The notes under the pieces were generated by a model that saw only the letters and a list, made by a program, of their open reading frames with translations, was not told where the DNA came from and ran no database searches. The translations under genes and the position numbers were made by a program. A stretch of 64,000 nt of DNA from Sipunculus nudus (Eukaryota > Annelida > Sipuncula > Golfingiida > Sipunculidae): NCBI GenBank assembly GCA_026874595.1, contig CM049310.1, positions 48,947,558 to 49,011,557 on the forward strand, written 5' to 3'. Shown piece after piece: positions 48,719-58,910 of the stretch (the first letter of the stretch is position 1; each line of letters starts with the position of its first letter).

Positions 48719-49960
48719 GTATCCCGGAACCAGAGGGCGGTGTAACGACTTCAGGTTACCCCCGTTTCAAATTTCCCCCGGTAACATAAAATTTCAGACT
48801 ACCCTAGGGGTAGCCTGAACCTAATTTTAGGTTACCCCCGTTATAGAGAACACCCGAGAATATGAAATAGATTTCAGATTACCCCAAGGGGTAGTCCGAA
48901 CCTAATTTCTTGTTACCCCCGACCTGTTCAGATTACCCCTTCGATTATTTGTCTAAATCATAAATTCTTATGCTTTTAACTAATGTTTTTGTATAGCTAT
49001 ACACTACGTAAAAGATTGCCGCAAAGCGTTATTTTTCTGTAAATTGTATTTGTATTGACTCACAATCTTCACTGAAGCGCTTGACACGTTTCATACAAAG
49101 GTAAGATTCAAAAAGATTCAAATTAGTTTGGAAAATTCAGAAAAGGAGATTGTTATAATTTTTTTTTCCAATTCAGTTCAATTTATTGCCACAAGAATAT
49201 ATACATTATAATACATAAAACAATTTACTTACATATAAATATACCTGTGACAAAGAGGACTGACTCATAGAGTGTCCTCTCAGTATTAACATTAAATATA
49301 GTAGGTTATATGGTGCAGACACTGTGCAATAAGAAAACTAAAATTACACTTTTCGCAATATAAAGAATACAAGACAATAAACATTTGATTATGAAAATGA
49401 ATTTAAATATATTTAATATGATTCTTATATTGAGGAATAATATTCTTTCAGACGACGTTTAAATGGTGATATTGCACAACAAGGATCAGTATTTTTTATA
49501 ATATTGTTCCAAATTCCAACCCCTTTAAACTGGTAAAAGTTTTACTGTAGGCTCTAGATGATGTACATCTAAGTTTTTGCAAAATAATTCATGAAGATAC
49601 AATTAAAGTTAACATTTCATAACTAACCTCAAACATAAATAAAGCAACACTATAATCGTAGATATTATCTAGAGTTAGTAACCTGAGGGAAATAAACAGA
49701 TCATGTGTATGTGACCTATATGGAGATGAGGTGATAATTCGTATAGCTCTTTTCGGCAGCCTAAATAAGTAAATAACACATAAAGAGACGACAATTTTAA
49801 GGGGTTTATCTCAAATCACGTGGGTAATCTCAAATCAGTTTCAATTTACATTCAGGATTAATCTTAAGTTACAGGGGGAGGGGACGTAATTTGATTTCAG
49901 ATCCCCCCCCCCCCCCGGTAATCTGAAATCGCTAGACCGGTGCTCGACCCACCGGGATAC
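48719..49960. mobile_element. Foldback-like element F, copy 1, interrupted by a LINE
   Basis: Outer ends GTATCCCGG (48719-48727) and CCGGGATAC (49952-49960) are inverted, and both arms carry repeated modules of the type GATTTCAGATTACCCC. The left arm has CAGGTTACCCCCG, CAGACTACCCTAGGGGTAG, CAGATTACCCCAAGGGGTAG and GTTACCCCCG. The right arm has GGTAATCTC and CCCCGGTAATCTGAAATCG. Removing the LINE at 49168-49792 leaves about 610 bases, close to copy 2. No coding capacity. Confidence 0.7.
49168..49792 (-). pseudogene. 3' end of a CR1/Jockey-like LINE inserted in element F
   Basis: Minus-strand translation gives the C-terminal hallmark of these reverse transcriptases: LPKRAIRIITSSPYRSHTHD, then RLLTLDNIYDYSVALFMFE. 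After a frame change and a stop comes GVGIWNNIIKNTDPCCAISP with FKRRLKEYY and a stop. A 3' UTR follows, ending CAATAAATTGAACTGAATTGG. It is 5'-truncated and disabled. It interrupts homology between the two halves of element F, so it is younger than F. Confidence 0.85.
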
Positions 49961-50437
49961 TTCAAGTAGGGTTATGTCGCTATAGATTCTATGGAACTCA
50001 AGGCTTCGGCAGTCAGCTGAGATGGCTCATTGTCGTGTAGATACATGCTTTCCCAGGATGCTGTTAACTTGTTCCGGATAGAATGCTGGACCGCTGAGAA
50101 TGTAAGAGGTTTCAAGCCTCAACGAGCCTTGGCCATGGTAGTTAGGTAAACTCGTGAACACGACCATTCCTATGTTTCTTAGAGTTTATAACACAAGTCG
50201 TAATGTTGTTTATTATATATCATACGATTTCCTTCAATAAGCATCGTTTGCAGGTGTATTTCCATTTCAACTGTGCATGTTTTTGTGTTCTGTGTTTTTT
50301 GTTTAAAAAGGTAAACAACATGTAGCCCCGTGATTATCATTCACCTGCAAGTAGAAATAAATATACTGACCGCCGACAGTGAAAGGAAATAAATTAAGGT
50401 TCTACAAAATCATAGACTATTTAATTAAAGGGAACAC

Positions 50438-50757
50438 TGCGCAAACTCAGACTCACACGAGTACGACTCTGCTGTTTAGGCTTTATGGACGTCACAATCT
50501 GGCCCCCACAATGCACCGCGGCTTTTTTATAGACCAGCGGCGTATATTAAATGTAGTGAAGAGGGAAATGTAGTCCGTTCAAAATTGATGGATTTGAATT
50601 ATTTTAGGGCAAATTGTGGTAAGGATTTTACGGAATAAATAATATTTTGTTAACAGACTAATGTGAAACGTAAACAGAGGTTGTTTCCTTTAAATGTATC
50701 CAAATTTGGTTTAAAAGTTTAACATTTGAGACAAGTAGTCCCGGCCGTCTCACAGTG
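50438..50757 (+). repeat. Interspersed repeat family G, copy 2
   Basis: Most complete G copy: ACACTGCGCAAACTCAGACT, CCCCCACAATGCACCGCGGC, GACCAGCGGCGTA, TTTGGTTTAAAAGTTTAAC and GAGACAAGTAGTCCCGGCCG. No frame, no obvious terminal repeats. Confidence 0.7.
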
Positions 50758-50827
50758 GCTACAAGGAAAAGGTCCGTTTAGAGTAGAAGCGACCTCTGGC
50801 TGAGGTTCGTTTAAAGGGGTATAATAT

Positions 50828-51185
50828 AATATATTTTGTTAATATATATGCGTGTTAATACATGGGGGGCGCCAAAACAATCCAAACACATTCAAAAAGG
50901 ACATCTGGCGGCAAATCAGACGAACCAGAGTTTTGCAAAGGGCGTTTTGAAACTACGGGGACTTTTCAACATCCACACATATGCGACAAACCATCTTAGG
51001 TTACGTGGTTTTTCTGTTTGTCGACTGTCACGCATTTACCATGTTTAATAACAACCTGTAGATAAACAAACTCATACATTCGTCACAGGGGCGATAAAAG
51101 AAGCTTTCTGAAAAGGAATAACCAATAGTTCATTAATATATACACAGAGTCAGAAATCAAATAAATACTGCAAAAATGGTTGAAC
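50828..51185 (-). repeat. Interspersed repeat family H, copy 5 (near full length)
   Basis: Minus-strand wording matches H throughout: ATTTGATTTCTGACTCTGTG, TTATCGCCCCTGTGACGAAT, GTAACCTAAGATGG, TTTCAAAACGCCCTTTGCAA and GGATTGTTTTGGCGCCCCCC. Confidence 0.75.
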
Positions 51186-51220
51186 AGCTGGCTTTAATAT
51201 AAACTTTATTTATATTTCAT

Positions 51221-51437
51221 GGATTGTACAACTAGTTATAATAACTAATACGAGGCACTCTCCATGGCACGGATGTTGGCGCTCGGTAGTCGGTAAGGGT
51301 GGAGGAAACCGGAGGACCCGGAGAAAACCACCGACATTGGACGAGCCACTACAACCCACTCTCATAGACACACCGGGAATCGAACCCGGGTCGCCAGCGA
51401 AGGCCGAGCGTTTTACCACTCAGCTGTCCAGGTCCCC
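51221..51437 (-). mobile_element. tRNA-derived SINE, copy 2
   Basis: On the minus strand: tRNA-like head with CAGCTGAGTGG and a perfect B box GGTTCGATTCC (rc at 51376-51386), central domain GTCGGTGGTTTTCTCCGGGT...CCGGTTTCCTCCACC, and tail TTAGTTATTATAACTAG...TTGTACAATCCATG. Better preserved than copy 1 at 5858-6073. Confidence 0.85.
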
Positions 51438-51480
51438 TTTCCAAGCTTTGATAAAACCTCTAGAATATCTCGGCATGTGG

Positions 51481-51510
51481 TCCCCCCCCCCCTCCCCCCC
51501 CCCCCCCCCC
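51481..51510. repeat. Poly(C) tract, T-interrupted
   Basis: About 30 bases of C with one T, directly right of the SINE. Confidence 0.95.
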
Positions 51511-51616
51511 GCTTCTGCACACACAGGATCATGTCATGATGAAGACAAGGATAAAGACACTCGATGTATAAACTGAAACAATTAACAACAGTAGAATGGA
51601 AGGAAGAGGGCAGGAA

Positions 51617-51690
51617 GTAGCCTCTAGTGGTTAAGGCGTTTGCCCTCGGAGCTGAAGGTCCCCGGTTCAAACCCCATCGATGCCCCAGTG
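51617..51690 (+). mobile_element. tRNA-like SINE head of a second family
   Basis: TAGCCTCTAGTGGTTAAGGCG (A-box region) and an exact B box GGTTCAAACCC (51664-51674) lie at tRNA-like spacing, but acceptor and T stems do not pair, so this is a tRNA-derived repeat or decayed tRNA. The following 200 bases may be its body. It differs from the SINE 200 bases to the left. Confidence 0.5.
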
Positions 51691-52099
51691 GCAAAATGAT
51701 GACATCCTGCTACAAACCTCAGAGATTGGCTCTAAAACGACAGTTTATGACTTCTGGATTATTTGTCACCAGAGGACTGCGACTTAGTTATTGTATTGCA
51801 TGTTCTAGTAGGGAATATAACCAGATGATTGTATTTATAATTTACTGTACCTTTATATGGAGCATCATGTTTAGATATTAGCGTGAGAACTTTGGTAAGA
51901 GAGCCCACTTGTTTCGATTGATGTTTATTTCAGTATAGATTAATTTCGTGGGAGCCGTCTCTGTTTGGCGGTATCTATAATAACGTTTTTTTGTTGTACT
52001 CTTCATAGGATCAGCACCTGTCTAGTTTGGTTTACTTAGGTTTTTGTCTCTGGAGGCGTGTCAATATTAAGATTAATTTAATAATAGGCAGTCGGCATA

Positions 52100-52836
52100 T
52101 TAGGAAGTGGTGATTGGCCAGAAGACGGTCAGAACTTGTGATGTCAGCAAGCTATACAAGACGTGATTAAGACGAAAGTAACTAAAAGTGGGCAAAGCGC
52201 GCCAGTCCGTGTAGCCTGGCGATATCTGTAGTCCAGGAGCAGGTCTGCGTGTATCAGAATTTAGACTACTGAGAGATGATTTCTATAAGCGTTGCTTGTC
52301 TGTCTCTGATGGAGGCCATGGTGATTTCTCTGTAACGGACTTCAGAGCGAGTATCACATTTTGCCGACGGATTGGTATTTTGGCGTATTTACTCTCTTGT
52401 GAGCGCTCCCAGGAACAGACCGAAGATATTTTTTAAACGCGTCCCTGTGGAGGTACTGGATATCGCTGTGTAAAGCATATTCGGTTACCTAAAGCTGGAT
52501 GATTCCAGGAGACATCAGCTGTGAAAGACATTGACTCTAAATTAAGATAGAATCGTCTGTGCGCTAATTAGTGAGTAATGCGTGAACGGTGCCTTGAGAA
52601 TTATACCAGTACTACAAAGAAGAACTGTTGGCGGTCGGAGCTCCGTGTATCTAAATGTGGACTGATTGTACTGCGAACACAGCGCGAACAAACGTTGAGC
52701 CGGGCAGCGCAAGATTCCGATGTCACGTGTGTCATGTGATCAGGAAAAGTGTACACAAGGGACTACTCAGTGTACTGTAGTTAACGGACTTGGTGTTTGT
52801 TTCTGTGATTCTTAGCGACCAACAGTGCCTATATGT
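52100..52836 (+). promoter_or_regulatory. Candidate promoter and 5' UTR of a plus-strand gene
   Basis: An inverted CCAAT box (TGATTGGCCAG at 52111-52121) and a TATA-like CTATACAAG (52152-52160) precede about 650 bases of complex, non-repetitive, relatively GC-rich sequence leading to an ATG at 52837. Several upstream ATGs exist. No repeat homology is seen here, unlike the flanks. Transcription start would be near 52180-52190 by spacing; this is inference. Confidence 0.3.
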
Positions 52837-52865
52837 ATGGAGCGCCTCTCTAAAGAAACGCAAGT
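52837..52865 (+). CDS. Candidate first coding exon of a plus-strand gene
   Basis: ATGGAG starts MERLSKETQ and runs 29 bases to CAAGT|GTATGT, an ideal donor. An in-frame TAG lies eight codons upstream. The exit phase (2) is exactly what the exon at 58780 needs: GT+A gives Val, then TGIERVPKG. Start context is weak (T at -3). Confidence comes only from the phase match and the donor. Confidence 0.3.
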
Positions 52866-52974
52866 GTATGTTTTCTTTAATATAGTGTTTTGTTTTTGTT
52901 AACTCATGGCTTATTTTCTTTTGGAATGTACGTATGCATGAGTTTCAGCAAGTTGGTTTCAGCTAGGAAACCTC

Positions 52975-53150
52975 ACCTTACGACCACCTCGGTTTAACGA
53001 CATCTCAAAGTAACCCACTTTTCACGGTCCAAAGTCTCTTTTGCTCTTTATATTTTACCTCGCTCAGACGACCACCTCGAAAATGCGACCACTTTATAGA
53101 GGTCCCGTTCGTGGTGGTAATTTCGAGGATTCGCTATATATCATTATAGT
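52975..53150 (-). repeat. Family K repeat (GGTGGTCG modules), copy 2
   Basis: Minus-strand wording AAAGTGGTCGCATTTTCGAGGTGGTCG and GAGGTGGTCGTAAGGTGAGGTTTCC matches the copy at 19870-20020. Confidence 0.5.
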
Positions 53151-54380
53151 CTGTTTCATCCCTTCATGTCCACCTGTTTCTTGCTATGTAAATTTGTATT
53201 ACTTAAATTTCTAGGCAAACAATTATAGTGTAGACTACAGGATTAAAGGATCTAATGTTCAACAAGGTAAATAAATACCTACTTTACACCTAATTTAAGA
53301 AAAAGAATTATTTGAAAATATGAGAAATCAGTCTATATTTTAAAACATAGCAGACCAACTTCTGGTGGTCAAGGTCATTAAGTCACATGCAAATTAGCCT
53401 CAGTTGACAGTTGCTGATTGAGTGGTGTTATGTAAACACTCTAAAAAATATAACCAGCTCAAACAAAGATGGCAACTCATGCAGGGACACATCATATCTA
53501 CCATATCAATGTGAGGAGACTAAACAGTTGTGAAACATAAACTGGGGATTTATTGTAAAATTCTGAATTGTCATCTTAGGTTGTCACTTACTAGTTTTCT
53601 AGTAAATTATTGAAAAATATAAACTTTTAAGAAAATTATCTACAATAAACCGATGAACAGCAGATGGTGAAACGGACTATAGGTAATAACAGAAATGGTG
53701 ATACCTTGCATTGTTTGTTCGAAACGTGTATACGCTCTATCCTGAGATACATCGGCGAAAACAGCATGCTCAGAGATTGGATTCCGACAGAATTTTGTTT
53801 ATTTATTTAATCTACATTTTTGTAGAATGAGGCTTGGTTATTACAAAAGATTAGTTTTGATATGCAGGTAAAAAGAATTAAGTCTTGATTAAGATATATC
53901 GTGCAGCGAGATTTAATCAGAACAGACGTCATATTTATTGTTACAGTTACACCAAGTACATTTTAAATAATATGCAGTTACCGTAGAAACATTCATTTCT
54001 ATCAGAATTTGAATTAATTTATCCAATACTTACACCATCATGATTAAATTCAAGTGCAATAATCGCTAGGAGCTGCTTTATAGAAAAATCGACCTTCTTT
54101 TTTGGATTTCAATTTTCCACACTTTAATCAATACTTGGGTAATCTTCAGGACTTTGTAAATGCCACAGCATAATGAAGTCTACCCTATGAAGCATTCATA
54201 TTTTTTATTGCCCCCAGTCTTGGCACAGGTGCCGGGATAATGCCAGGGTTCTATTTATATTTGAATGAACTAGATCATTGTTTAGAATACATAATATAGT
54301 AATAAGCCTCGCAGTATAATAATAAGCATCAGGTCATTAATAAGCATTACAACTCATCGTCATACTGCCAAGTCTTTTTC
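53151..54380. other. No feature seen
   Basis: AT-rich sequence without supportable exon or repeat match inside the window. Confidence 0.4.
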
Positions 54381-54514
54381 AGCTACGCTTTTCACAGACC
54401 TTGATTTAGGGAGCCACTCTGGCGTCTATTTCATGAATAATGAACAAAGTAATTGGACCGATCAAATCACTCTCGCTTAACATTGCCGGGAGGGCACAAT
54501 GAATTCGACCAAGC

Positions 54515-54699
54515 AAATAAAAGCATATAAACCTACCCCGTGTCTAGTTCACAATTGTTCTTATTTACACGGTGGATGAATAGAGCATCGTTTACATTTT
54601 GTTCGTTGGATCTGATGAACAGTTGTGATTTCAGCGCGAACACTTGCAGGCTTGCTAATTATTAGTTAAATAAACGCCAAAGTGGCTCGCTGAATCAAG
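54515..54699 (+). promoter_or_regulatory. Possible alternative core promoter and 5' UTR exon
   Basis: A TATA-like GCATATAAACC (about 54515-54525) is followed about 30 bases on by TCTAGTTCACA. The segment ends at a strong CAAG|GTATGTG donor (54699). A second good donor, CATG|GTAAGTACC, lies at 54764. Upstream, 54380-54500 is rich in homeodomain- and Sox-like words (TAATGAACAAAGTAATTGG). No coding start is evident. Confidence 0.25.
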
Positions 54700-55246
54700 G
54701 TATGTGAAAAGCATAGATGTCACAGACTTGGTAGTATAAAGATGATTACAACCGTTATACATGGTAAGTACCCCTGGCCGAGGGCTTTAATCAAGGAGTG
54801 ATTTAGGATAATTCTGAGTGAAGATGGTTGCTATACAAATAGCTAGTTTAATTGCTCTGACAAATTCTGAGGAACTAAGCCTTCACCATTGCATCGACTG
54901 GGCCAGTCTAAGTCTGTTACGACCCTGCCAAGTACACTTAATGACCAATACTCTTCATTCACCATTAGAATATCATGATGAATACTTTATGGGGCTTTCA
55001 CACATTCACGGATAACAACACGGATCATCCCGAGGCATGGTTGGAAGATGCCGGTCTCAATACGGAGTTCCAGTGGCTACACGGAGACTCCCGGATGTAT
55101 GCGGTGGCTACACGGAGGTGCACGGTGCCAACAAGGAGTGCAACGGGCCATTTCTAATCCATGTACTCCGGGACGAAAAATTGTGCAGGTTTAATTTTTT
55201 CTCCAAACATGCCGGTGCACCAAGGATCACCCCGGATCCCTACATG

Positions 55247-55488
55247 GTGATGCCGGAGTTAACACGGGTGATGCCGGAGTTAACACGGGTGATGCCGGAG
55301 TTAACACGGGTGATGCCGGAGTTAACACGGGTGTTGCCGGAGTTAACACGGGTGATGCCGGAGTTAACACGGATGATGCCGGAGTTAACACGGATAATGC
55401 CGGAGTTAACACGGGTGATGCCGAAGTTAACACGGATGATGCCGGAGTTAACACGGATGATGCAGGAGTTAACACGGGTGATGCCTTA
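55247..55488. repeat. 21-bp minisatellite, about 11-12 units
   Basis: Consensus GATGCCGGAGTTAACACGGGT with scattered substitutions. Because 21 is divisible by three it is open on both strands (MPELTRV heptads forward, VLTPASP heptads reverse). Preceding bases (55040-55140) have looser GGTGGCTACACGGAG-type repeats, suggesting a wider decayed array. Confidence 0.95.
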
Positions 55489-55701
55489 ACGATGATCCGG
55501 GATGATCGTGTCCGTGATGCTATCCGTGAAAGTGTGAAAAGGGCTTTACTCTTAAACGATATACCATATGGATGAACAGGCCATGTTTAATTCTTGCTGT
55601 GAATTGAAACACAGCTGTTTCTTAAAACAAAATTGGAGCCCTCAAATCAATGCAGGTGTACCGATACACGTTTTTAGGATATATTTTGCAAACACCCAAA
55701 T

Positions 55702-55704
<3 letters not shown>

Positions 55705-55771
<67 letters not shown>

Positions 55772-55780
55772 TGTATGTAT
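55705..55780. repeat. (AT)n(GTAT)n compound microsatellite
   Basis: AT run (55705-55744) then about nine GTAT units. Confidence 0.95.
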
Positions 55781-56842
55781 AAAAATCTCTTTCAGAGACA
55801 TGATACCTAGATAAATTAGACGATGAATCGTAACAAAATAAGCATCTTATCTGCTAATTTGCCTATGCAGAAGAATCCCATTTAAGCCCATTTGAGAGGA
55901 GGAAATCCCACTATTTCAAATATGTAAGGGAATTAACTTGTCCATGCTGACAGTGCCCATCCTTCACGACTATACACAACACACTGCACAGGCAAACAAG
56001 TGCTCTTGGAGTTCAAATAGACTTGTTTCATTACTCTCGCAAGCAAAAATAGGAAAGAAAAAGGCATGGACGCAGTATACGGCGCTGTTTTGGGGTATAT
56101 AAAGTATATAATTCTTTTATTAAGTAAAAGGTCGGGAAAAGAGGGTGCGCGCGCTCCTCACGCCCCCTGCAAATCTGCCCCTTAATTCATCTGTGTATAC
56201 AGAGAGAATACTACCCAAGACCTTCACATAGCATCATGCAGGGCCGCATGTTACCGCATGCATCAACTTAGTATATCATATCCTAATACCGCTGTACTGT
56301 TAATAAAGTGTATGTTTTATCCCTGTGTGTTCTTCGCATATAAATGAACAATGTATAAGCATTATTTGAATTAACACGACATATTTATGCAATTGAACAG
56401 TTTCAAATATTGTATGTATGAATATATGGTATCAAAACTACATTCGGGGCTGATTTAATCGACACGTATCGAAAAGCGAATAAATCACCCTGAACAAAAT
56501 ATGTATTGAGCAGGAGTATTAATTCCTGTGTGGTCTTTCCCTACAAACGAATAAGGTAAGCTTAACATGTAATAACGCGATATATTAATGCAATATTATA
56601 ATAATATTATATAATATTAATATGATTATAATAATATTAATGGAAATTTGGTATCATAACCAAACAACCGAGGCTGATTCCATCAACACGGATCGAAATG
56701 AATAACTCATGATGTAGGATGAACAGTCAGTGGATTGAGTAGCAGAATTTGATAACATGGCTGGTGAATGCGGCTTAACTAAAAACGGATGTGTCATCGT
56801 GACTTGGTTCATCCATTCCTCCACACGGTTTAGGGTTTATAG
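55781..56842. other. No feature seen
   Basis: AT-rich; a short AATATTATA-rich stretch lies at 56590-56640. Confidence 0.4.
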
Positions 56843-57118
56843 GCGTCAAAATCTAACCCCCACAATGCACCACGGCTACATATACTAGCGGTGTAGTTAA
56901 AATGTAGTGAAAAGTGTAATTTACTCCTTTCAAAAATGTTGGATTAGAAATGTTTCGAGACAAATTACATAAACATGGGTATTTTGTGGTAATTACGGAC
57001 TTCTTTTTCTAAGCACACGCATGTGAAATATAAACCGAAGATGTTTCCTTGAAATTTAACAAATTTTGATTTTAAAGTTTTACAGTTGAGACAAGTAGTC
57101 CCGGCCGTCCAACAGTGC
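56843..57118 (+). repeat. Interspersed repeat family G, copy 3
   Basis: GGTTTAGGGTTTATAGGCGTCA, CCCCCACAATGCACCACGGC, ACTAGCGGTGTA, GTTTCCTTGAAATTTAACAAA and GAGACAAGTAGTCCCGGCCG match copy 2. It lacks the left end shared by copies 1 and 2. Confidence 0.7.
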
Positions 57119-58779
57119 CATTCCTCATTCGCGTATTCTGGATATCTACAGTCGAATCCAAAAGATATATGTCAGTGCAATTTGTTGGAATCCGTCACAT
57201 TCATTTGTTAATTTGTAGTAAAACTCTTCTTTTGGCTCTGTGGGTATTCAGCTCGGCGACCGTTATTCAAAATAGGTCAGTCAAGCGCAATGACTTTATC
57301 AGCTGGGGGAGTGTAGGGTATTAACGCAAAATAAAGGACGGAGTCTCCCCGGTGAATAGGGTCATCTATCTGAAGACACGACAGCCTTGGAACGGCAAAT
57401 ATCTGTCGCGGAGACGTTCAGTTGGCTCATATCGACCGCCAGCCCCGGAGGATTGCAGCAGAGTCAATGAATTAGCGAGCCGACTTCCACTTAATGCAGT
57501 GGTATGTCGCCAATATTGAGAAACGCCGTTAACCCTGAAGAAAGACTGTGCTGGTGTTTAGGTTTAGATAAATATCGCCTTGTTGACTCAGTGAGAAAGG
57601 TCAAAATAATACTCTGAATCAGATATTATTAACAAATTACCGTAAAAATCCCAAATATACAAGCATTATTAATCTGGTCCGCAATTAAAGTAAAGTATTG
57701 GGTCACCTGTCAGTAAAACTTTACATAACAGTTCTATCCAGGCTTAGCAATCAATATCTGTCAAATATCTACATATGTACATCAAGAAACTAAATTATGA
57801 AAACATTTGGTATTTACGTATTCAGTGATGGACGATAATAGATGATGTACTAAAATAAAGGTGACACTTGTGGCTTCATTCTTCACACAGAAGATCTGTC
57901 TATGAATGTCAAGCATAGACCTCCTGCAACCATTCTTTCGCACAGCACGCTTTTATCCCAAAATCAAGCTATTGCGCCTTGGAATGGAAAATTACAAAAT
58001 ATAAGTCCATGGAGAAAAAATAGAGTATGCACTGGCAACATTAATTCCTAATATAACGGTTATAAAGAATGTTATTGTCTTTTTTTATGAAATTGTGTAA
58101 ACCCCGGGGAACTACATTGCGTCGGGATATCGGTGACATGGCGGTGCAAATGTATACATGTGTCACCCGGTTTAAGCACCTGTTTGGAATATTGGTCTGA
58201 TTCTGGGATGACGTCCGGCTCAATTTGGTCCGCCATATTTGTATACACTGGTTGCACTGCAAGCTGGGTCAATGTCAGTCAAGGCCGCTGAAAAACCGTG
58301 CCAGGGGAGAACGTGCCTGGGGAGCAGGGGGCCAATCATTTTCCTCAATATTTTTTACCCTGTGCGTAGGTTGGTGTGGCTTGTCATTTTTAAACATTTT
58401 GTTAGCATGAAGATGAGATCATTAGAAATCTTCATTTGACAGAGCATGGAATATACTTAACATATTAAACTTGAAAATCGTTCTCTCTAGGTTTATAGAT
58501 CAATATTACATGTATACATCTATTAAGTACTTACATTGATTTAAAATAAATAACCTAAACATGCTGATTTGCGCTGAAATTCGAACTGCGCTAATGCTGT
58601 AAAATGAAAAAAGCGTAAAATTCTGACACGCCAAATTGACTACTTCCCAGTATGATTTCCCAGCAGAGCCATTTGAATCTCGAGTACCTGCATCGGATGG
58701 TATACTGATATATTGTGACACTGTGTCGCCCTTAGACAGCTATTTTAGAAATATGAAAATAATATGTGTCTTTCCAAAG
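57119..58779. other. No feature seen
   Basis: 57300-57540 is GC-balanced and non-repetitive, the sort of sequence that could be conserved non-coding DNA, but nothing in it can be named. Confidence 0.35.
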
Positions 58780-58910
58780 AACCGGCATCGAACGGGTCCC
58801 CAAGGGTACGACCGTCTCAGTCGTGGCTGAAGGGGCTTATGTCAGCCTGGAAGCACCAAGGGAAACCAAAGACGAATGGAGATCGAAGGGATGTAGATAC
58901 ATGCCCACAG
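58780..58910 (+). CDS. Candidate coding exon of a plus-strand gene, unrecognised
   Basis: The acceptor ATGTGTCTTTCCAAAG and donor CCCACAG|GTGCGC bound 131 bases. One frame (one leading base, 43 codons, one trailing base) gives TGIERVPKGTTVSVVAEGAY followed by VSLEAPRETKDEWRSKGCRY. The lead is beta-strand-like, the end charged with one Cys. A second frame is also open, so the reading is not unique. GC is near 55% against an AT-rich background. The phase fits the candidate first exon at 52837-52865. Continuation exons would be to the right; none is identified in the window. Confidence 0.4.

Noticed and set aside
51337-51576. Frame containing TPGIEPGSP, and its counterpart at 5832-6020
   Set aside because: Artefacts of the SINE tRNA-like head (B box read as protein).
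55037-55489. 150-codon open frame with MPELTRV heptads
   Set aside because: Produced by a 21-bp minisatellite that is open on both strands. No splice or start context supports a gene.
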